From: Achromobacter xylosoxidans
GTDB taxonomy: Bacteria > Pseudomonadota > Gammaproteobacteria > Burkholderiales > Burkholderiaceae_B
Direction: 5' to 3'
Assembly: GCF_002192695.1 (NCBI RefSeq)
Contig: NZ_MTLG01000075.1
Coordinates: 310,001-374,000, forward strand
DNA: 64,000 nt
The position numbers and the translations under genes were made by a program. This document shows, piece by piece, positions 52,392 through 64,000 of this stretch; positions within the stretch are counted from its first letter, which is position 1, and each line of letters starts with the position of its first letter. The notes beneath the pieces are model-generated. The model had not been told where the DNA came from. It ran no database searches and saw only the letters and a list, made by a program, of their open reading frames with translations.

Positions 52392-54062
52392 ATGCACACA
52401 GATTCTTTGCCCCGGCCGCTGCGTCTGCGCTGGACTGAACGCGGGGCCGGCTGGCTGGCCGGCGCCGCCCTGATCGCGCTGGCCGTATTGGCGCCCGTCC
52501 TGACCTTGGGTTGGTGGGCGCTGGGCGGCGAACTATCGCATTGGCAGCATCTGGCCAGCTACGTGCTGCCCCAGGCGCTCGCCAATACCGCCATGCTGCT
52601 GGCCGGCGTGGGCGTGGTGGTCACGCTGCTGGGCACGGGCGCGGCCTGGCTGGTGACCGCCTACGACTTCCCTACCCGCCGCATGCTGACCTGGGCGCTG
52701 CTGCTGCCGCTGGCAGTGCCGACCTACATCATCGCCTTCGCCTATCTGGACCTGCTGCATCCCATCGGCCCCATACAGACGGCGGTCCGGACGCTGCTGG
52801 GCTACGACAGCCCGCGCCAGTTCCGCCTGCCGGACCTGCGCTCGATCTACGGCGCCATCTTCGTGCTGGGCTTCGTGCTCTACCCCTATGTGTACCTGAG
52901 CACCCGCGTCATGTTCATGACGCAGGCCGCCAGCCTCCTGGAAGCGGCCCGCACGCTGGGCGCCGGCCGCATCGCGGTGTTCTTCCGGGTTGCCCTGCCG
53001 CTGGCCCGGCCCGCCATCGTGGTGGGCGTGAGCCTGGCGCTGCTGGAAACGCTGAACGACATCGGCGCTTCCGAATTCCTGGGCGTGCAGACGCTGACCG
53101 TGTCGGTCTACACCACCTGGGTCACGCGTTCGGACCTGGCGGGCGCGGCGCAGATCGCGCTGACCATGCTGGCGATCGTGATCGGGTTGATCCTGCTGGA
53201 ACGCCACGGCCGCAAGCGCCAGCGCTACGCCAACACGCAGCGCATGCGCCCGATGCAGCCGCGGCGCCTGCGCGGTCCTGGCGCGGCCGTTGCCGCGGCC
53301 CTGGGCTGGATACCGGTGCTGATCGGATTCGTCGCGCCCGCGCTCTATCTGATCGTGGAAACCTATAAGCGGCTGCATCTGGTGGGCGGGGTGTCGCACC
53401 AGTTGCTGAACGGTTTGAGCAATACCCTGATCGTCGCCTTCAGCGCCACCATCGTCACCTTGCTGTGCGGGCTGATCGTGGCCTGGGCCGGACGCACGCT
53501 GCGCGAAAGCTCGGGCTTCAACCCGGGCCGCGCCTGCGCGCGCATCGCCAGCCTGGGCTACGCGGTGCCCGGCACGGTGCTGGCCATCGGCCTGCTGACG
53601 CCATTCGTCTGGATCGATACCGCGGTCGCCAAGGTCTTTGGCGGCACCGGCCTGTTCCTGATGGGCTCGATGGGCGCGCTGGTGTGCGCCTACGCCATCC
53701 GCTTCCTGGCGATTTCCACCGGCGCGCTGGAAGCCGGCCTGGCCCGCATCCCGCCGTCGCTGGAGCAGGCTTCGCGCCTCTTGGGCGAAAGCTCGGCCGG
53801 CACGCTGCGGCGCGTGCACCTGCCGCTGCTGCGGCCGGCGCTGGCTGCCAGCGCCCTGCTGGTGTTCGTGGACGCCATGAAGGAACTGCCCGCGACGCTG
53901 CTGCTGCGGCCCATGAATTTCGACACGCTGGCGACCTGGCTCTACGCCGAAGCGGCCCGCGGCACCTATGAAGAAGGCGCCGTCGCCGCGCTGGCCATCG
54001 TGCTGGCCGGCCTGCTCCCCGTCATCCTGCTGGCGCGCACCAATCTGAAAATGGGACATTGA
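52392..54062 (+). CDS. fbpB: Fe3+ ABC transporter permease (FbpB-type)
   Basis: A 556-residue double-length permease with about 12 membrane segments. It holds two EAA loops: LEAARTLGAGRIAVFFRVALPLARP (about 185-210) and LEQASRLLGESSAGTLRRVHLPLLRP (about 455-480), as in Fe3+ transporters of the FbpB/SfuB/HitB class. It forms both halves of the membrane channel. It overlaps nothing upstream but ends in the start region of fbpC. Confidence 0.93.
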   Translation: MHTDSLPRPLRLRWTERGAGWLAGAALIALAVLAPVLTLGWWALGGELSHWQHLASYVLPQALANTAMLLAGVGVVVTLLGTGAAWLVTAYDFPTRRMLTWALLLPLAVPTYIIAFAYLDLLHPIGPIQTAVRTLLGYDSPRQFRLPDLRSIYGAIFVLGFVLYPYVYLSTRVMFMTQAASLLEAARTLGAGRIAVFFRVALPLARPAIVVGVSLALLETLNDIGASEFLGVQTLTVSVYTTWVTRSDLAGAAQIALTMLAIVIGLILLERHGRKRQRYANTQRMRPMQPRRLRGPGAAVAAALGWIPVLIGFVAPALYLIVETYKRLHLVGGVSHQLLNGLSNTLIVAFSATIVTLLCGLIVAWAGRTLRESSGFNPGRACARIASLGYAVPGTVLAIGLLTPFVWIDTAVAKVFGGTGLFLMGSMGALVCAYAIRFLAISTGALEAGLARIPPSLEQASRLLGESSAGTLRRVHLPLLRPALAASALLVFVDAMKELPATLLLRPMNFDTLATWLYAEAARGTYEEGAVAALAIVLAGLLPVILLARTNLKMGH

Positions 54063-54067
54063 TCATC

Positions 54068-54844
<777 letters not shown>

Positions 54845-54859
54845 GCTTGCTCCGGCCGC

Positions 54860-55837
54860 TCAGTCGGCCGACAGCTTCACTTTCTGCGACAGGGCCTTGA
54901 AGGCCTCGTGCTGGCTCTGGGTCAGGCGCTCCACTTCCTGCGGCGTGGAACCATAGGGCATGAAGCCGGCCTGTTCCAGCTTGGCCTTCACTTCAGGCAG
55001 GGCCAGCGCCCATTGGAAGGCTTCGCTCAACGCCTTGGTCACCTCCGGCGACATCTTCGCGGGGCCATAGACCGCGAACCACGGATCCACCACCGCGGCC
55101 TCGTAGCCCAGCTCGGCCAGCGTCGGCACGTCCGGCAAGGCGGGCGCGCGCTTGCTGCCCGTCACCGCCAGCGCGTGCACCTTGCCGGCCTTGATGTGCG
55201 GCAGCGATGCCGGCAGATTGTCGAACATCACCGGCAGATGCCCGCCCAGCAGGTCGTTCAGGCCCTGCGCGCTGCCCTTGTACGGAATGTGCTGCATGCC
55301 GGCGCCGGTCAGCTGGTCGAACATCACGCCGGCCAGATGCATGGAGGTGCCGGTGCCCGGCGTGCCGAACGAGGTGCCCGGATGCTGCTTGGCGTAGGCG
55401 ACCAGGTCCTTGACGCTGTCGACCTTCAAGGCCGGACCGACTTCCAACACCACGGTGGACGCGCCCAGCATGCTGACGCCCGTGAAATCCTTGGTGGGAT
55501 CGAAGGGCATGGACGGATAGACGAAGGGATTCAGGGCGTTCGTGGAAATCGCGCCGAAGCCGATGGTGTAGCCGTCGGGCGCGGCCTTGGCCACGGCGTC
55601 CATGCCGATATTGCCGCCCGCGCCGGGACGGTTTTCGACTATGACGGGCTGGCCCAGTTTTTCCGCCACCTTCTGGCCAGCGGTGCGCGCCACCAGGTCG
55701 GTGGTGCCACCTGCGGTGTAAGGCACGATGAAGGTGATGGGCTTGGCCGGATAGCCGGCGGCAAGCGCCGCCGAAGCGCCCTGGATCAGCGCCAGCGCGG
55801 CCAGGCCGCGCAGCGCGTTGAATGTGTAGCGATGCAT
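54860..55837 (-). CDS. Bug/TctC family tripartite tricarboxylate receptor (solitary)
   Basis: 325 residues. The signal peptide ends near AALA before AGYPAKP. The signature YPAKPITFIVPYTAGGTTDLVAR and HIPYKGSAQGLNDLLGGHLPVMFDN are present. Unlike the other three Bug genes in the window it has no catabolic partner in its unit; it is convergent with fbpC and followed by unrelated genes. It may serve as a sensor or share a distant TctAB. Confidence 0.92.
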   Translation of the reverse strand: MHRYTFNALRGLAALALIQGASAALAAGYPAKPITFIVPYTAGGTTDLVARTAGQKVAEKLGQPVIVENRPGAGGNIGMDAVAKAAPDGYTIGFGAISTNALNPFVYPSMPFDPTKDFTGVSMLGASTVVLEVGPALKVDSVKDLVAYAKQHPGTSFGTPGTGTSMHLAGVMFDQLTGAGMQHIPYKGSAQGLNDLLGGHLPVMFDNLPASLPHIKAGKVHALAVTGSKRAPALPDVPTLAELGYEAAVVDPWFAVYGPAKMSPEVTKALSEAFQWALALPEVKAKLEQAGFMPYGSTPQEVERLTQSQHEAFKALSQKVKLSAD

Positions 55838-55927
55838 GATGTCTCCATCCCGTTTTGTTGTTGGGGTCGGAGGCGCATCATACCGCCGGCCGCGCGGCGA
55901 TTGCGCGCGGCCGGCTTGCGTGCCGGC

Positions 55928-56833
55928 TCAGGCGCGCGGCTCGGGCAGCGGGATGTACTCGGTCTCGTCGCCCGGCACGACCTGGTCGAAGCGGCTGCGC
56001 TGCCAGTCCTGCTTGGCCTGTTCGATGCGGTCCTTGTTGCTGGACACGAAGTTCCACCACACGAAGCGCGGGCCATCCAGAGGTTCGCCGCCGATCACGG
56101 CAAAGCGCGCCGCAGTCTTGGCGCGGATCTGCACGGGGCGGCCCGGCGCGAACACGACCAGGCGCCCGCTTTCGAATTCCTGGCCATCGATCTCGACCGT
56201 GCCTTGCGCCAGATAGGCGGCGCGCTCTTCGTGCTCGGCCGGCAGCACCGTGGTCGCGCCCGCCTGCAATTGCAGATCGCCGTAGAACAGCGGCGACAGC
56301 GTCTTCACCGAAGACGTCTTGCCGAACAGCGAACCCGCCACCACTTGGGCGCGCACGCCCTCGCCTTCGATGACCGGCTGCGCATCCAGACCGTAGTGGG
56401 TGAAGCCCGGATCGGTTTCTTCGTGCTCCTTGGGCAGCCCCACCCAGATCTGCAGGCCACAGAGGCGCTGCGCGGCCTGGCGGCTTTCGGGCGAGGAGCG
56501 CTCGGAATGCACGATGCCGCGGCCGGCGGTCATCCAGTTGACCTCGCCGGGCAGGATGGTCTGCGTGTTGCCCGCGCCGTCGCGATGCACCATGGACCCT
56601 TCGTACAGATAGGTCACGGTGGACAGGCCGATATGCGGATGCGGGCGCACGTCTATGCCCGTACCGGCGGCAAACTCGACCGGACCCATGTGGTCCAGGA
56701 AGACGAACGGCCCGACGGTGCGGCGCTGCGCCGACGGGATGGCGCGGCGCACGGAAAAGCCGCCCAGGTCGCTGGTGCGCGGCACCACGACGGCTTCAAT
56801 CTGGCTTTCGCCGGCTTCGGACAAGGTGGACAT
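55928..56833 (-). CDS. Pirin family protein
   Basis: 301 residues, a bicupin. The N-terminal cupin has RPHPHIGLSTVTYLYEGSMVHRDGAGN with the metal-binding His pair, then GEVNWMTAGRGIVHSERS, the pirin signature. The C-terminal cupin covers about 170-290. Pirins bind iron and some act as quercetinase or redox regulators. It is co-directional with the second pirin gene at 56939, 105 bases downstream of that gene's stop. Confidence 0.9.
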   Translation of the reverse strand: MSTLSEAGESQIEAVVVPRTSDLGGFSVRRAIPSAQRRTVGPFVFLDHMGPVEFAAGTGIDVRPHPHIGLSTVTYLYEGSMVHRDGAGNTQTILPGEVNWMTAGRGIVHSERSSPESRQAAQRLCGLQIWVGLPKEHEETDPGFTHYGLDAQPVIEGEGVRAQVVAGSLFGKTSSVKTLSPLFYGDLQLQAGATTVLPAEHEERAAYLAQGTVEIDGQEFESGRLVVFAPGRPVQIRAKTAARFAVIGGEPLDGPRFVWWNFVSSNKDRIEQAKQDWQRSRFDQVVPGDETEYIPLPEPRA

Positions 56834-56938
56834 GATCGGACTCTCCGGGTTGTGGGGACTAGGACCATCTTAAGGCCTGCCGCCTGCATGGAAAAAACAG
56901 CGGCGGGCGGACTGGTTCAGTCCGCCCGCCTTGGCGCA

Positions 56939-57637
<699 letters not shown>

Positions 57638-57769
57638 TGCGGACTCCTGTTGCAATAATGTGAATGGTTGTGCAGCCTTGCTGTCGTTTCGCGGGAAGCT
57701 GCTGCACCACCGGCATGAGTGATATTGTGCGCGTGCAGGCCGGCTTGTTTGGCGCTATATTTTGACGAA

Positions 57770-57792
57770 ATCATTCAAATTTTTTGAATGAT
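57770..57792. promoter_or_regulatory. Palindromic operator between the pirin and LysR genes
   Basis: Perfect 10-bp arms ATCATTCAAA and TTTGAATGAT are separated by TTT. An in-frame ATG of the LysR gene (57788) lies inside the right arm, which argues that translation starts later, at 57809. Symmetry and position suggest binding by the divergent LysR protein. Confidence 0.55.
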
Positions 57793-57808
57793 CGTATCGG
57801 ACACGACC

Positions 57809-58723
57809 ATGCAAGCCATCACCCCTGAACTGCTGATCCTCGTGGACGCCATCGCGCGCCACGGCAGCTTTGCCAAGGCCGCCCGCGAACTGGGCAAGGT
57901 GCCCTCGGCCGTCACCTATTCCATCCGCAAGCTGGAAGATGGCCTGGACGTGTTGCTGTTCGACCGCTCCGGGCACCGCGCGCTGCTGACGCCGGCGGGC
58001 GAAACGCTGCTGAAGGAAGGCCGCCACGTGCTGCAATCGCTGGACGACCTGGCCTGCCGCGTCAAGCGCATCGCCACGGGCTGGGAAGTGGAACTGCGCA
58101 TCGCGGTCAGCGCGGTGCTGCCGTGGCGGCCGCTGTACGACCTGATCGAGGATTTCCAGGCGCTGGGCAGCGCCACCACGCTGCGCTTTTCCAGCGAGGT
58201 GCTGAGCGGCAACTGGGACGCCCTGACGTCCGGGCGAGCCGACCTGGTCATCGGCGCGGGCGCGGCGGGCGAGCCGACCGGCCCCTATCGCTCGCAAGCC
58301 ATGGGCCAATCACAATTCGGCTTCTGCGTGGCCGCGCACCATCCGCTGGCGTCGCTGCCGCAGCCCTTGAGCCGGGCCGACATCACACGCTACTGCGCGG
58401 TGGTGGTGGCGGACACGTCGCGCAACCTGGCGCCGCAGACGCGCGGCATCCTGGCCGAACAACCCACCCTGGTCATGCCTACCATGCAGGCCAAGATCGA
58501 CGCCCAGGTGCGCGGCCTGGGCTGCGGCTACCTGCCGCTGACGCTGGCCGCGCCCTATCTGGCGCAAGGCGTGCTGGTGGTGTGCGAGACCGACGAAGGC
58601 ATGTCGCTGACCGAACACCTGACCTACGCCTGGCGCTCCGAGCCGCCCGGCGAAGCCTTGAAATGGTGGCTGCAGAAACTGAAATCGCCGCGCCTGTGCG
58701 AGAGCCTCTTGGGGATGGGATAA
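57809..58723 (+). CDS. LysR family transcriptional regulator (pirin-associated)
   Basis: 304 residues. HTH: LLILVDAIARHGSFAKAARELGKVPSAVTYSIRKLE; the effector domain covers about 90-290. The N-terminus with ITPELLILVDAIARHGSFAKAA resembles the YhaJ/DsdC-like LysR proteins found divergent from pirin genes. The start at 57809 is chosen because the upstream ATG at 57788 lies in the palindrome. It likely controls the 56939 pirin gene and is convergent with ntrC, 18 bases between stops. Confidence 0.87.
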   Translation: MQAITPELLILVDAIARHGSFAKAARELGKVPSAVTYSIRKLEDGLDVLLFDRSGHRALLTPAGETLLKEGRHVLQSLDDLACRVKRIATGWEVELRIAVSAVLPWRPLYDLIEDFQALGSATTLRFSSEVLSGNWDALTSGRADLVIGAGAAGEPTGPYRSQAMGQSQFGFCVAAHHPLASLPQPLSRADITRYCAVVVADTSRNLAPQTRGILAEQPTLVMPTMQAKIDAQVRGLGCGYLPLTLAAPYLAQGVLVVCETDEGMSLTEHLTYAWRSEPPGEALKWWLQKLKSPRLCESLLGMG

Positions 58724-58741
58724 GGCGCGCCGCCGCGCGCC

Positions 58742-60234
<1,493 letters not shown>

Positions 60235-60235
<1 letters not shown>

Positions 60236-61299
60236 CAGTGTGCAGGCTCCATCGGAAGGACCAGGCGGAACTCGGTGCGCCCGGGCCGGGATTCAAATTC
60301 GATGATGCCGCCGTGCTGCTGCACGAAGTCCTGCGCCAGGCTCAGGCCCAGCCCGGTGCCCCCGGCGCGGGCCGTGACCAGCGGATGGAAGATGCGGTCG
60401 CGGATCTGGTCCGGCACGCCGGGACCGTTGTCGATGATGGATAGCACCAGCGCCAGGCGGTGCTGCCGGTGGGCCAGCATCACCTGCCGCGCCACGCGCG
60501 TGCGCAGCGTGACCACGCCGGGCTCGGTTCGCGGCCCCGGCGGCCGCGCAACCAGTTCCTGCGCGGCGTTGCGCGCCACGTTCAGGACGGCCTGCATCAG
60601 GCGGGCGGCGTCGCCCTTCAGGTCTGGCACCGAGGCGTCGTAGTCGCGCAGCAGCGTGACGTCGTTGCGGAACTCGGCCTGGATCAGCGCGCAGACGCGT
60701 TCGCAGATCTCATGGATGTTGACCGGCCGCGCGTTCAGCGGCACACGTTGCGGGCCGCTCAGGCGGTCCACCAGCGCCTGCAGGCGGTCGGCTTCGGAAA
60801 TGATGACCTGGGTGTACTCGGCCAGCGCCGCGCTGGGCAGCTCGGCTTCGAGCAATTGCGCGGCGCCGCGCAGGCCGCCCAGGGGATTCTTGACTTCATG
60901 CGCAAGGTTGCGCAGCAGTTCGCGGTGGGCTTCGATCTCGTCAACCAGCCTGTGGTTGCGGTCGGCCAGCACGCGCTGCTCGATCTCGCGGGTTTCTATC
61001 AGCACGGGCCAGCGCTGGCCCGTCAGTCCGACGGTCGTCACGGACACTTCCACGGATTCGGCGGCGCGGCGCAACGAGGCCAGTTGCCTGACGTCGGCAT
61101 AGCGTCCGGCGGCGGCGCGATCGATGGAGGATTGGATGTTTTCCGGACTGTCGAACAGCGTGGCGGCGGAATGGCCGCCCAGTTGCTTGCGCGAGCGGCC
61201 GAACAGATCTTCGGCGGCCGCATTGGCGTATTCGATATGACCGCGTTCGTTGACCAGGAAAACGGACGTGGCTAGCAAATCGAGAGCTTCTACATTCAT
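60235..61299 (-). CDS. ntrB: Nitrogen regulation sensor kinase NtrB
   Basis: 354 residues, cytoplasmic. The PAS domain (1-110, LDLLATSVFLVNERGHIEYANAAAEDLFG) is followed by the kinase with His134 (RNLAHEVKNPLGGLRGAAQLLE, the NtrB-type H box), N box near 250 (LNVARNAAQELV) and GTGLGLSLAQDFV. With PII protein it phosphorylates or dephosphorylates NtrC depending on nitrogen status. It lies 183 bases after glnA in the same direction and overlaps ntrC by one base. Confidence 0.95.
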
Positions 61300-61361
61300 T
61301 TTCTACATACCCGAATGTGAGGGGACGGCGGAACGCGACGGCCGCGCCGGAAGCCGGCGCC

Positions 61362-61392
61362 CTGCCGGCCGGGCATGGCGCCTGGCCGGCAG
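61362..61392 (-). terminator. Hairpin between glnA and ntrB
   Basis: CTGCCGGCC (61362-61370) pairs with GGCCGGCAG (61384-61392) across 13 bases, within the 183-base spacer. No T-tract follows. It probably lowers read-through from the strongly expressed glnA into ntrBC, as is known for glnALG operons. Confidence 0.45.
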
Positions 61393-61482
61393 CACGTCGA
61401 ACCGCGATCTGGCGGTGCGCGTGCTGCGGGCCCTGGTTTCTGCCTGCGGCATCGCGCCACCTCCAGCTACTGCCTCAGGACA

Positions 61483-62895
61483 TCAGAGGCTGTAGTACAT
61501 GTCGAACTCGACCGGGTGCGGCGTCATGCGCAGACGGTTCACATCCGCCATCTTCAGGTCGATGTAGGCGCTGAGCATGTCGTTGCTGAACACGCCGCCG
61601 CGGGTCAGGAACTCGCGATCGTTGTCCAGGGCTTCCAGGGCCTGTTCCAGCGAGGCGCAGACGGTCGGGATCTTCGCGTCTTCTTCCGGCGGCAGGTCGT
61701 ACAGGTTCTTGTCGGCGGGATCGCCGGGGTGAATCTTGTTCTGCACGCCGTCCAGGCCGGCCATCATCAGGGCCGAGAAAGCCAGGTACGGGTTGGCCAG
61801 GGGGTCCGGGAAACGCGCTTCGACGCGGCGGCCCTTCGGGTTGCCGACGTACGGAATGCGGATCGAGGCCGAACGGTTGCGGGCCGAGTAAGCCAGCTTC
61901 ACGGGAGCTTCGTAGTGCGGAACCAGGCGCTTGTACGAGTTGGTGCCCGGGTTGGTGATGGCGTTCAGCGCGCGGGCGTGCTTGATGATGCCGCCGATGT
62001 AGTACAGCGCGAATTCCGACAGGCCGGCGTAGCCGTTGCCCGCGAACAGGTTCTGGCCGTCCTTCCAGATGGACTGGTGGACGTGCATGCCGGAGCCGTT
62101 GTCGCCGACGATGGGCTTGGGCATGAAGGTGGCGGTCTTGCCGTAGGCGTGGGCCACGTTGTGGATCACGTACTTGACGATCTGGGTCCAGTCGGCGCGC
62201 TGCACCAGCGTGCTGAACTTGGTGCCGATTTCGAGCTGGCCGGCGCCGGCCACTTCATGGTGGTGCACTTCGACCGGCACGCCCATCTGTTCCATCAGCA
62301 GGCACATTTCCGAACGCATGTCCTGGAAGGAGTCGACCGGGGGCACGGGGAAGTAGCCGCCCTTGACGGTGGGACGGTGGCCGGTGTTGCCGCCTTCGAA
62401 TTCCAGGCCCGAGGACCAGGGCGCTTCTTCGGACTTGATCTTGACGAAGGTGCCGGACATGTCGCTGTTCCAGGTCACGCCGTCGAAGACGAAGAATTCG
62501 GGTTCCGGACCGAAGTAGGCGGTGTCGCCCAGGCCGGAGGACTTGAGGTAGGCTTCGGCGCGCTTGGCCAGCGAACGCGGGTCGCGGTCATAGCCCTTCA
62601 GGTCCGACGGTTCGACCACGTCGCACGACAGGATCATGGTCGGCTCTTCGCGGAACGGATCCAGATTGGCGGTGGACAGGTCGGGGATGAGCAGCATGTC
62701 GGAGGCTTCGATGCCCTTCCAGCCCGGGATCGACGAACCGTCGAAGGCCTGCCCGCTTTCCAGCTTGTCTTCGTCGATCTGGCTGATCGGCACGGAAACG
62801 TGGTGCTCACGGCCAATCGTATCGGTAAAGCGGAAATCCACGAATTTGACTTCGTTGTCGGCGATCTGTTTCAGGACATCTTTCGGGCTTGCCAT
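61483..62895 (-). CDS. glnA: Glutamine synthetase type I (GlnA)
   Basis: 470 residues. FDGSSIPGW is the N-terminal signature (about 51-59), FFVFD and [17 protein letters not shown] carry metal and substrate ligands, GSGMHVHQS is present, [11 protein letters not shown] near 340 is the ATP-binding part, and Tyr399 ([10 protein letters not shown]) is the adenylylation site of GSI-beta enzymes. It makes glutamine from glutamate and ammonia. GGAG precedes ATG 62895. A sigma-54 promoter and NtrC sites lie upstream. Confidence 0.97.
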   Translation of the reverse strand: MASPKDVLKQIADNEVKFVDFRFTDTIGREHHVSVPISQIDEDKLESGQAFDGSSIPGWKGIEASDMLLIPDLSTANLDPFREEPTMILSCDVVEPSDLKGYDRDPRSLAKRAEAYLKSSGLGDTAYFGPEPEFFVFDGVTWNSDMSGTFVKIKSEEAPWSSGLEFEGGNTGHRPTVKGGYFPVPPVDSFQDMRSEMCLLMEQMGVPVEVHHHEVAGAGQLEIGTKFSTLVQRADWTQIVKYVIHNVAHAYGKTATFMPKPIVGDNGSGMHVHQSIWKDGQNLFAGNGYAGLSEFALYYIGGIIKHARALNAITNPGTNSYKRLVPHYEAPVKLAYSARNRSASIRIPYVGNPKGRRVEARFPDPLANPYLAFSALMMAGLDGVQNKIHPGDPADKNLYDLPPEEDAKIPTVCASLEQALEALDNDREFLTRGGVFSNDMLSAYIDLKMADVNRLRMTPHPVEFDMYYSL

Positions 62896-62954
62896 GTCAT
62901 CTCCATTAGATAAAAAGGTCGAGGGCTGTGCCGTCGACTGGCATAAAAGAGGGA

Positions 62955-62970
62955 AGCAATAAGCGTGCCA
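62955..62970 (-). promoter_or_regulatory. Sigma-54 (RpoN) promoter of glnA
   Basis: On the minus strand TGGCACG (plus 62964-62970) and TTGCT (plus 62955-62959) are four bases apart, a full match to the -24/-12 consensus. Transcription would start near 62943, about 48 bases before the glnA ATG. Confidence 0.92.
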
Positions 62971-63023
62971 GGTTTCTTCTCCGGGATTCCCCGGGGAAGT
63001 CGGCTCGATCATGGGAAAATGTA

Positions 63024-63038
63024 GCACCATCATGGTGC
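63024..63038. promoter_or_regulatory. NtrC binding site 1
   Basis: GCACC-N5-GGTGC, a perfect palindrome (GCACCATCATGGTGC), centred at 63031, about 88 bases upstream of the predicted glnA start. It matches the NtrC enhancer consensus at every defined base. Confidence 0.88.
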
Positions 63039-63056
63039 AAATAGTGGGGCATGATT

Positions 63057-63071
63057 GCCCCACTATGGTGC
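63057..63071. promoter_or_regulatory. NtrC binding site 2
   Basis: GCCCC-N5-GGTGC, one mismatch from the consensus, centred at 63064, 33 bases from site 1 (about three helical turns), which suits cooperative binding of two NtrC dimers. It sits directly behind the hemW stop codon. A longer perfect inverted repeat (63041-63066) overlaps its left half. Confidence 0.8.
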
Positions 63072-63078
63072 ATCAACG

Positions 63079-64000
63079 CTACAGGAACATTTCCTGCAGG
63101 TCATTGAGGAATCTCCAGCCCAGCGGGGTCGCCCGCAGACGGGTCGGATCGGCGTCCAACAGGCCGCGCTTGGAAGCTGCCTCCAATTGGTGCGCAATGG
63201 CGGCCAGGGACAGGCCAGTGCGCTCATTGAAGGCAGTGGCGGCGACGCCATCCTTCAGCCGCAGGGCGTTCAACATGAATTCGAACGGCAGTTCGTCCGG
63301 ACCGACCTGGCGGCTTTCGGCGATGTGGCTGCCGTCGCGAGCCATGGCGGCCTGCATCCAGGAGTCCGGGCCGCGCAACCGCGCTTCGCGCACGATCCGG
63401 TCATGAAAGGACAGCTTGCCGTGCGCCCCCGGGCCCAGGCCCAGGTAGTCGCCGAACTCCCAGTAGTTCAGGTTGTGGCGGCAGCGCGCGCCGGGCTTGG
63501 CATAGGCCGAGACCTCGTAGCGCGCCAGGCCGGCGCCTGCCAGCTCGGCTTCCACCGCGTCCTGCATGGCGGCGCTGGTGTCGTCGTCGGGCAGGTCCTC
63601 GGGCGGGAACTTGGCGAAGACGGTATTGGGCTCCATCGTCAGGTGATAGAGCGACAGATGCTCGGTGCCGAAAGCCACGGCCTGCCGCAGATCGGCCACA
63701 CAGGCCTCCAAGGTCTGGCCGGGCAAGGCGAACATCATGTCCAGGTTGACGCGCGGGACGGCCCGTTGCGCCATCTCGATCGCCGCCCTCGCCTGCGCGC
63801 TGTCGTGGATGCGGCCCAGCTTCTTCAACTGCGCATCGTCAAAACTCTGGATCCCCAGCGAGAACCGCGTCACGCCGCTGGCGGCATAGTCGCGGAAACG
63901 CCCGGCCTCGGCCGTGCCCGGGTTGGCTTCCATGGTGATCTCGGCGTCGGGCCACAGGTTCAGACAGGCGCGCAGCATCGCCAGCAGCTCGTCCAGGCCT
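63079..64000 (-). CDS. hemW: HemW-type radical SAM protein (oxygen-independent coproporphyrinogen oxidase-like), C-terminal part
   Basis: The frame runs open to the window edge, with 307 codons visible. MEANPGT, FSLGIQSFDDAQLKKLGRIHD, VNLDMMFALPGQT and YHLTMEPNTVFAKFPP are the conserved HemW/YggW segments, and AKPGARCRHNLNYWEFGDYLGLGPGAHG is strongly diagnostic. The CxxxCxxC iron-sulfur motif lies in the missing N-terminus. HemW proteins bind heme and are thought to be heme chaperones rather than true oxidases. It is upstream of glnA in the same direction. Confidence 0.94.
   Translation of the reverse strand, partial: GLDELLAMLRACLNLWPDAEITMEANPGTAEAGRFRDYAASGVTRFSLGIQSFDDAQLKKLGRIHDSAQARAAIEMAQRAVPRVNLDMMFALPGQTLEACVADLRQAVAFGTEHLSLYHLTMEPNTVFAKFPPEDLPDDDTSAAMQDAVEAELAGAGLARYEVSAYAKPGARCRHNLNYWEFGDYLGLGPGAHGKLSFHDRIVREARLRGPDSWMQAAMARDGSHIAESRQVGPDELPFEFMLNALRLKDGVAATAFNERTGLSLAAIAHQLEAASKRGLLDADPTRLRATPLGWRFLNDLQEMFL

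Overview
The window is about 64 kb of GC-rich, densely coding DNA with short intergenic gaps. It looks like the chromosome of a betaproteobacterium of the family Alcaligenaceae (Achromobacter or Bordetella type). The reasons are four tctC/Bug-family solute receptors, the oxyR-recG gene order, a glnA-ntrB-ntrC cluster with a sigma-54 promoter, and many LysR, IclR and Lrp regulators beside small catabolic operons. The genus is an inference from gene content. I see no rRNA, tRNA, CRISPR array, insertion sequence, integrase or prophage gene. The only clearly mobile-type module is one toxin-antitoxin pair.

Layout. 1-5.5 kb: end of a metallophosphoesterase gene, an Lrp regulator divergent from an MFS exporter, and an IclR regulator divergent from an operon of Bug receptor, RraA-like aldolase and D-2-hydroxyacid dehydrogenase. 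5.5-13.7 kb: a GAF-PAS-GGDEF diguanylate cyclase, an orphan MetQ-like receptor divergent from an ornithine aminotransferase-arginase pair, and an IclR regulator divergent from an orphan branched-chain-type receptor plus a zinc alcohol dehydrogenase. 13.7-18.7 kb: an Xre-RES toxin-antitoxin pair, DUF423 and EamA membrane proteins, two GST genes and a PQQ-type sugar dehydrogenase. 18.7-23 kb: LysR divergent from Bug, N-acyl-D-amino-acid deacylase and Asp/Glu racemase. 23-28 kb: a complete liv operon (livJHMGF). 28-34.5 kb: a queuosine-precursor transporter with proC, then ugpBAEC. 34.5-38.7 kb: MipA, a beta-lactamase-fold lipoprotein that lacks its catalytic serine, and a two-component system. 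38.8-45.3 kb: a second LivJ, a small alpha/beta hydrolase, dps, oxyR, recG and ridA. 45.3-51 kb: LysR, a split AtuA-like pair, Bug, an atypical SDR and ferredoxin-NADP reductase. 51-55.8 kb: a Fur-box-preceded Fe3+ ABC transporter (fbpABC), then a fourth Bug receptor. 55.9-58.7 kb: two pirins and a divergent LysR. 58.7-64 kb: ntrC, ntrB, glnA and the start-truncated hemW.

How the parts fit. Most of the window is uptake and catabolism of small organic acids, amino acids and iron, each unit paired with its own regulator. Nitrogen control is written out clearly at glnA: a near-consensus sigma-54 promoter with two NtrC sites 33 bp apart. Iron and oxidative-stress genes (fbpABC, fpr, dps, oxyR) lie within about 14 kb. 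In three ABC transporters the gene for the abundant binding protein is separated from the permease genes by a hairpin, which suggests differential expression by partial termination or RNA processing. The least explained unit is the pseudo-beta-lactamase/MipA/two-component cluster.
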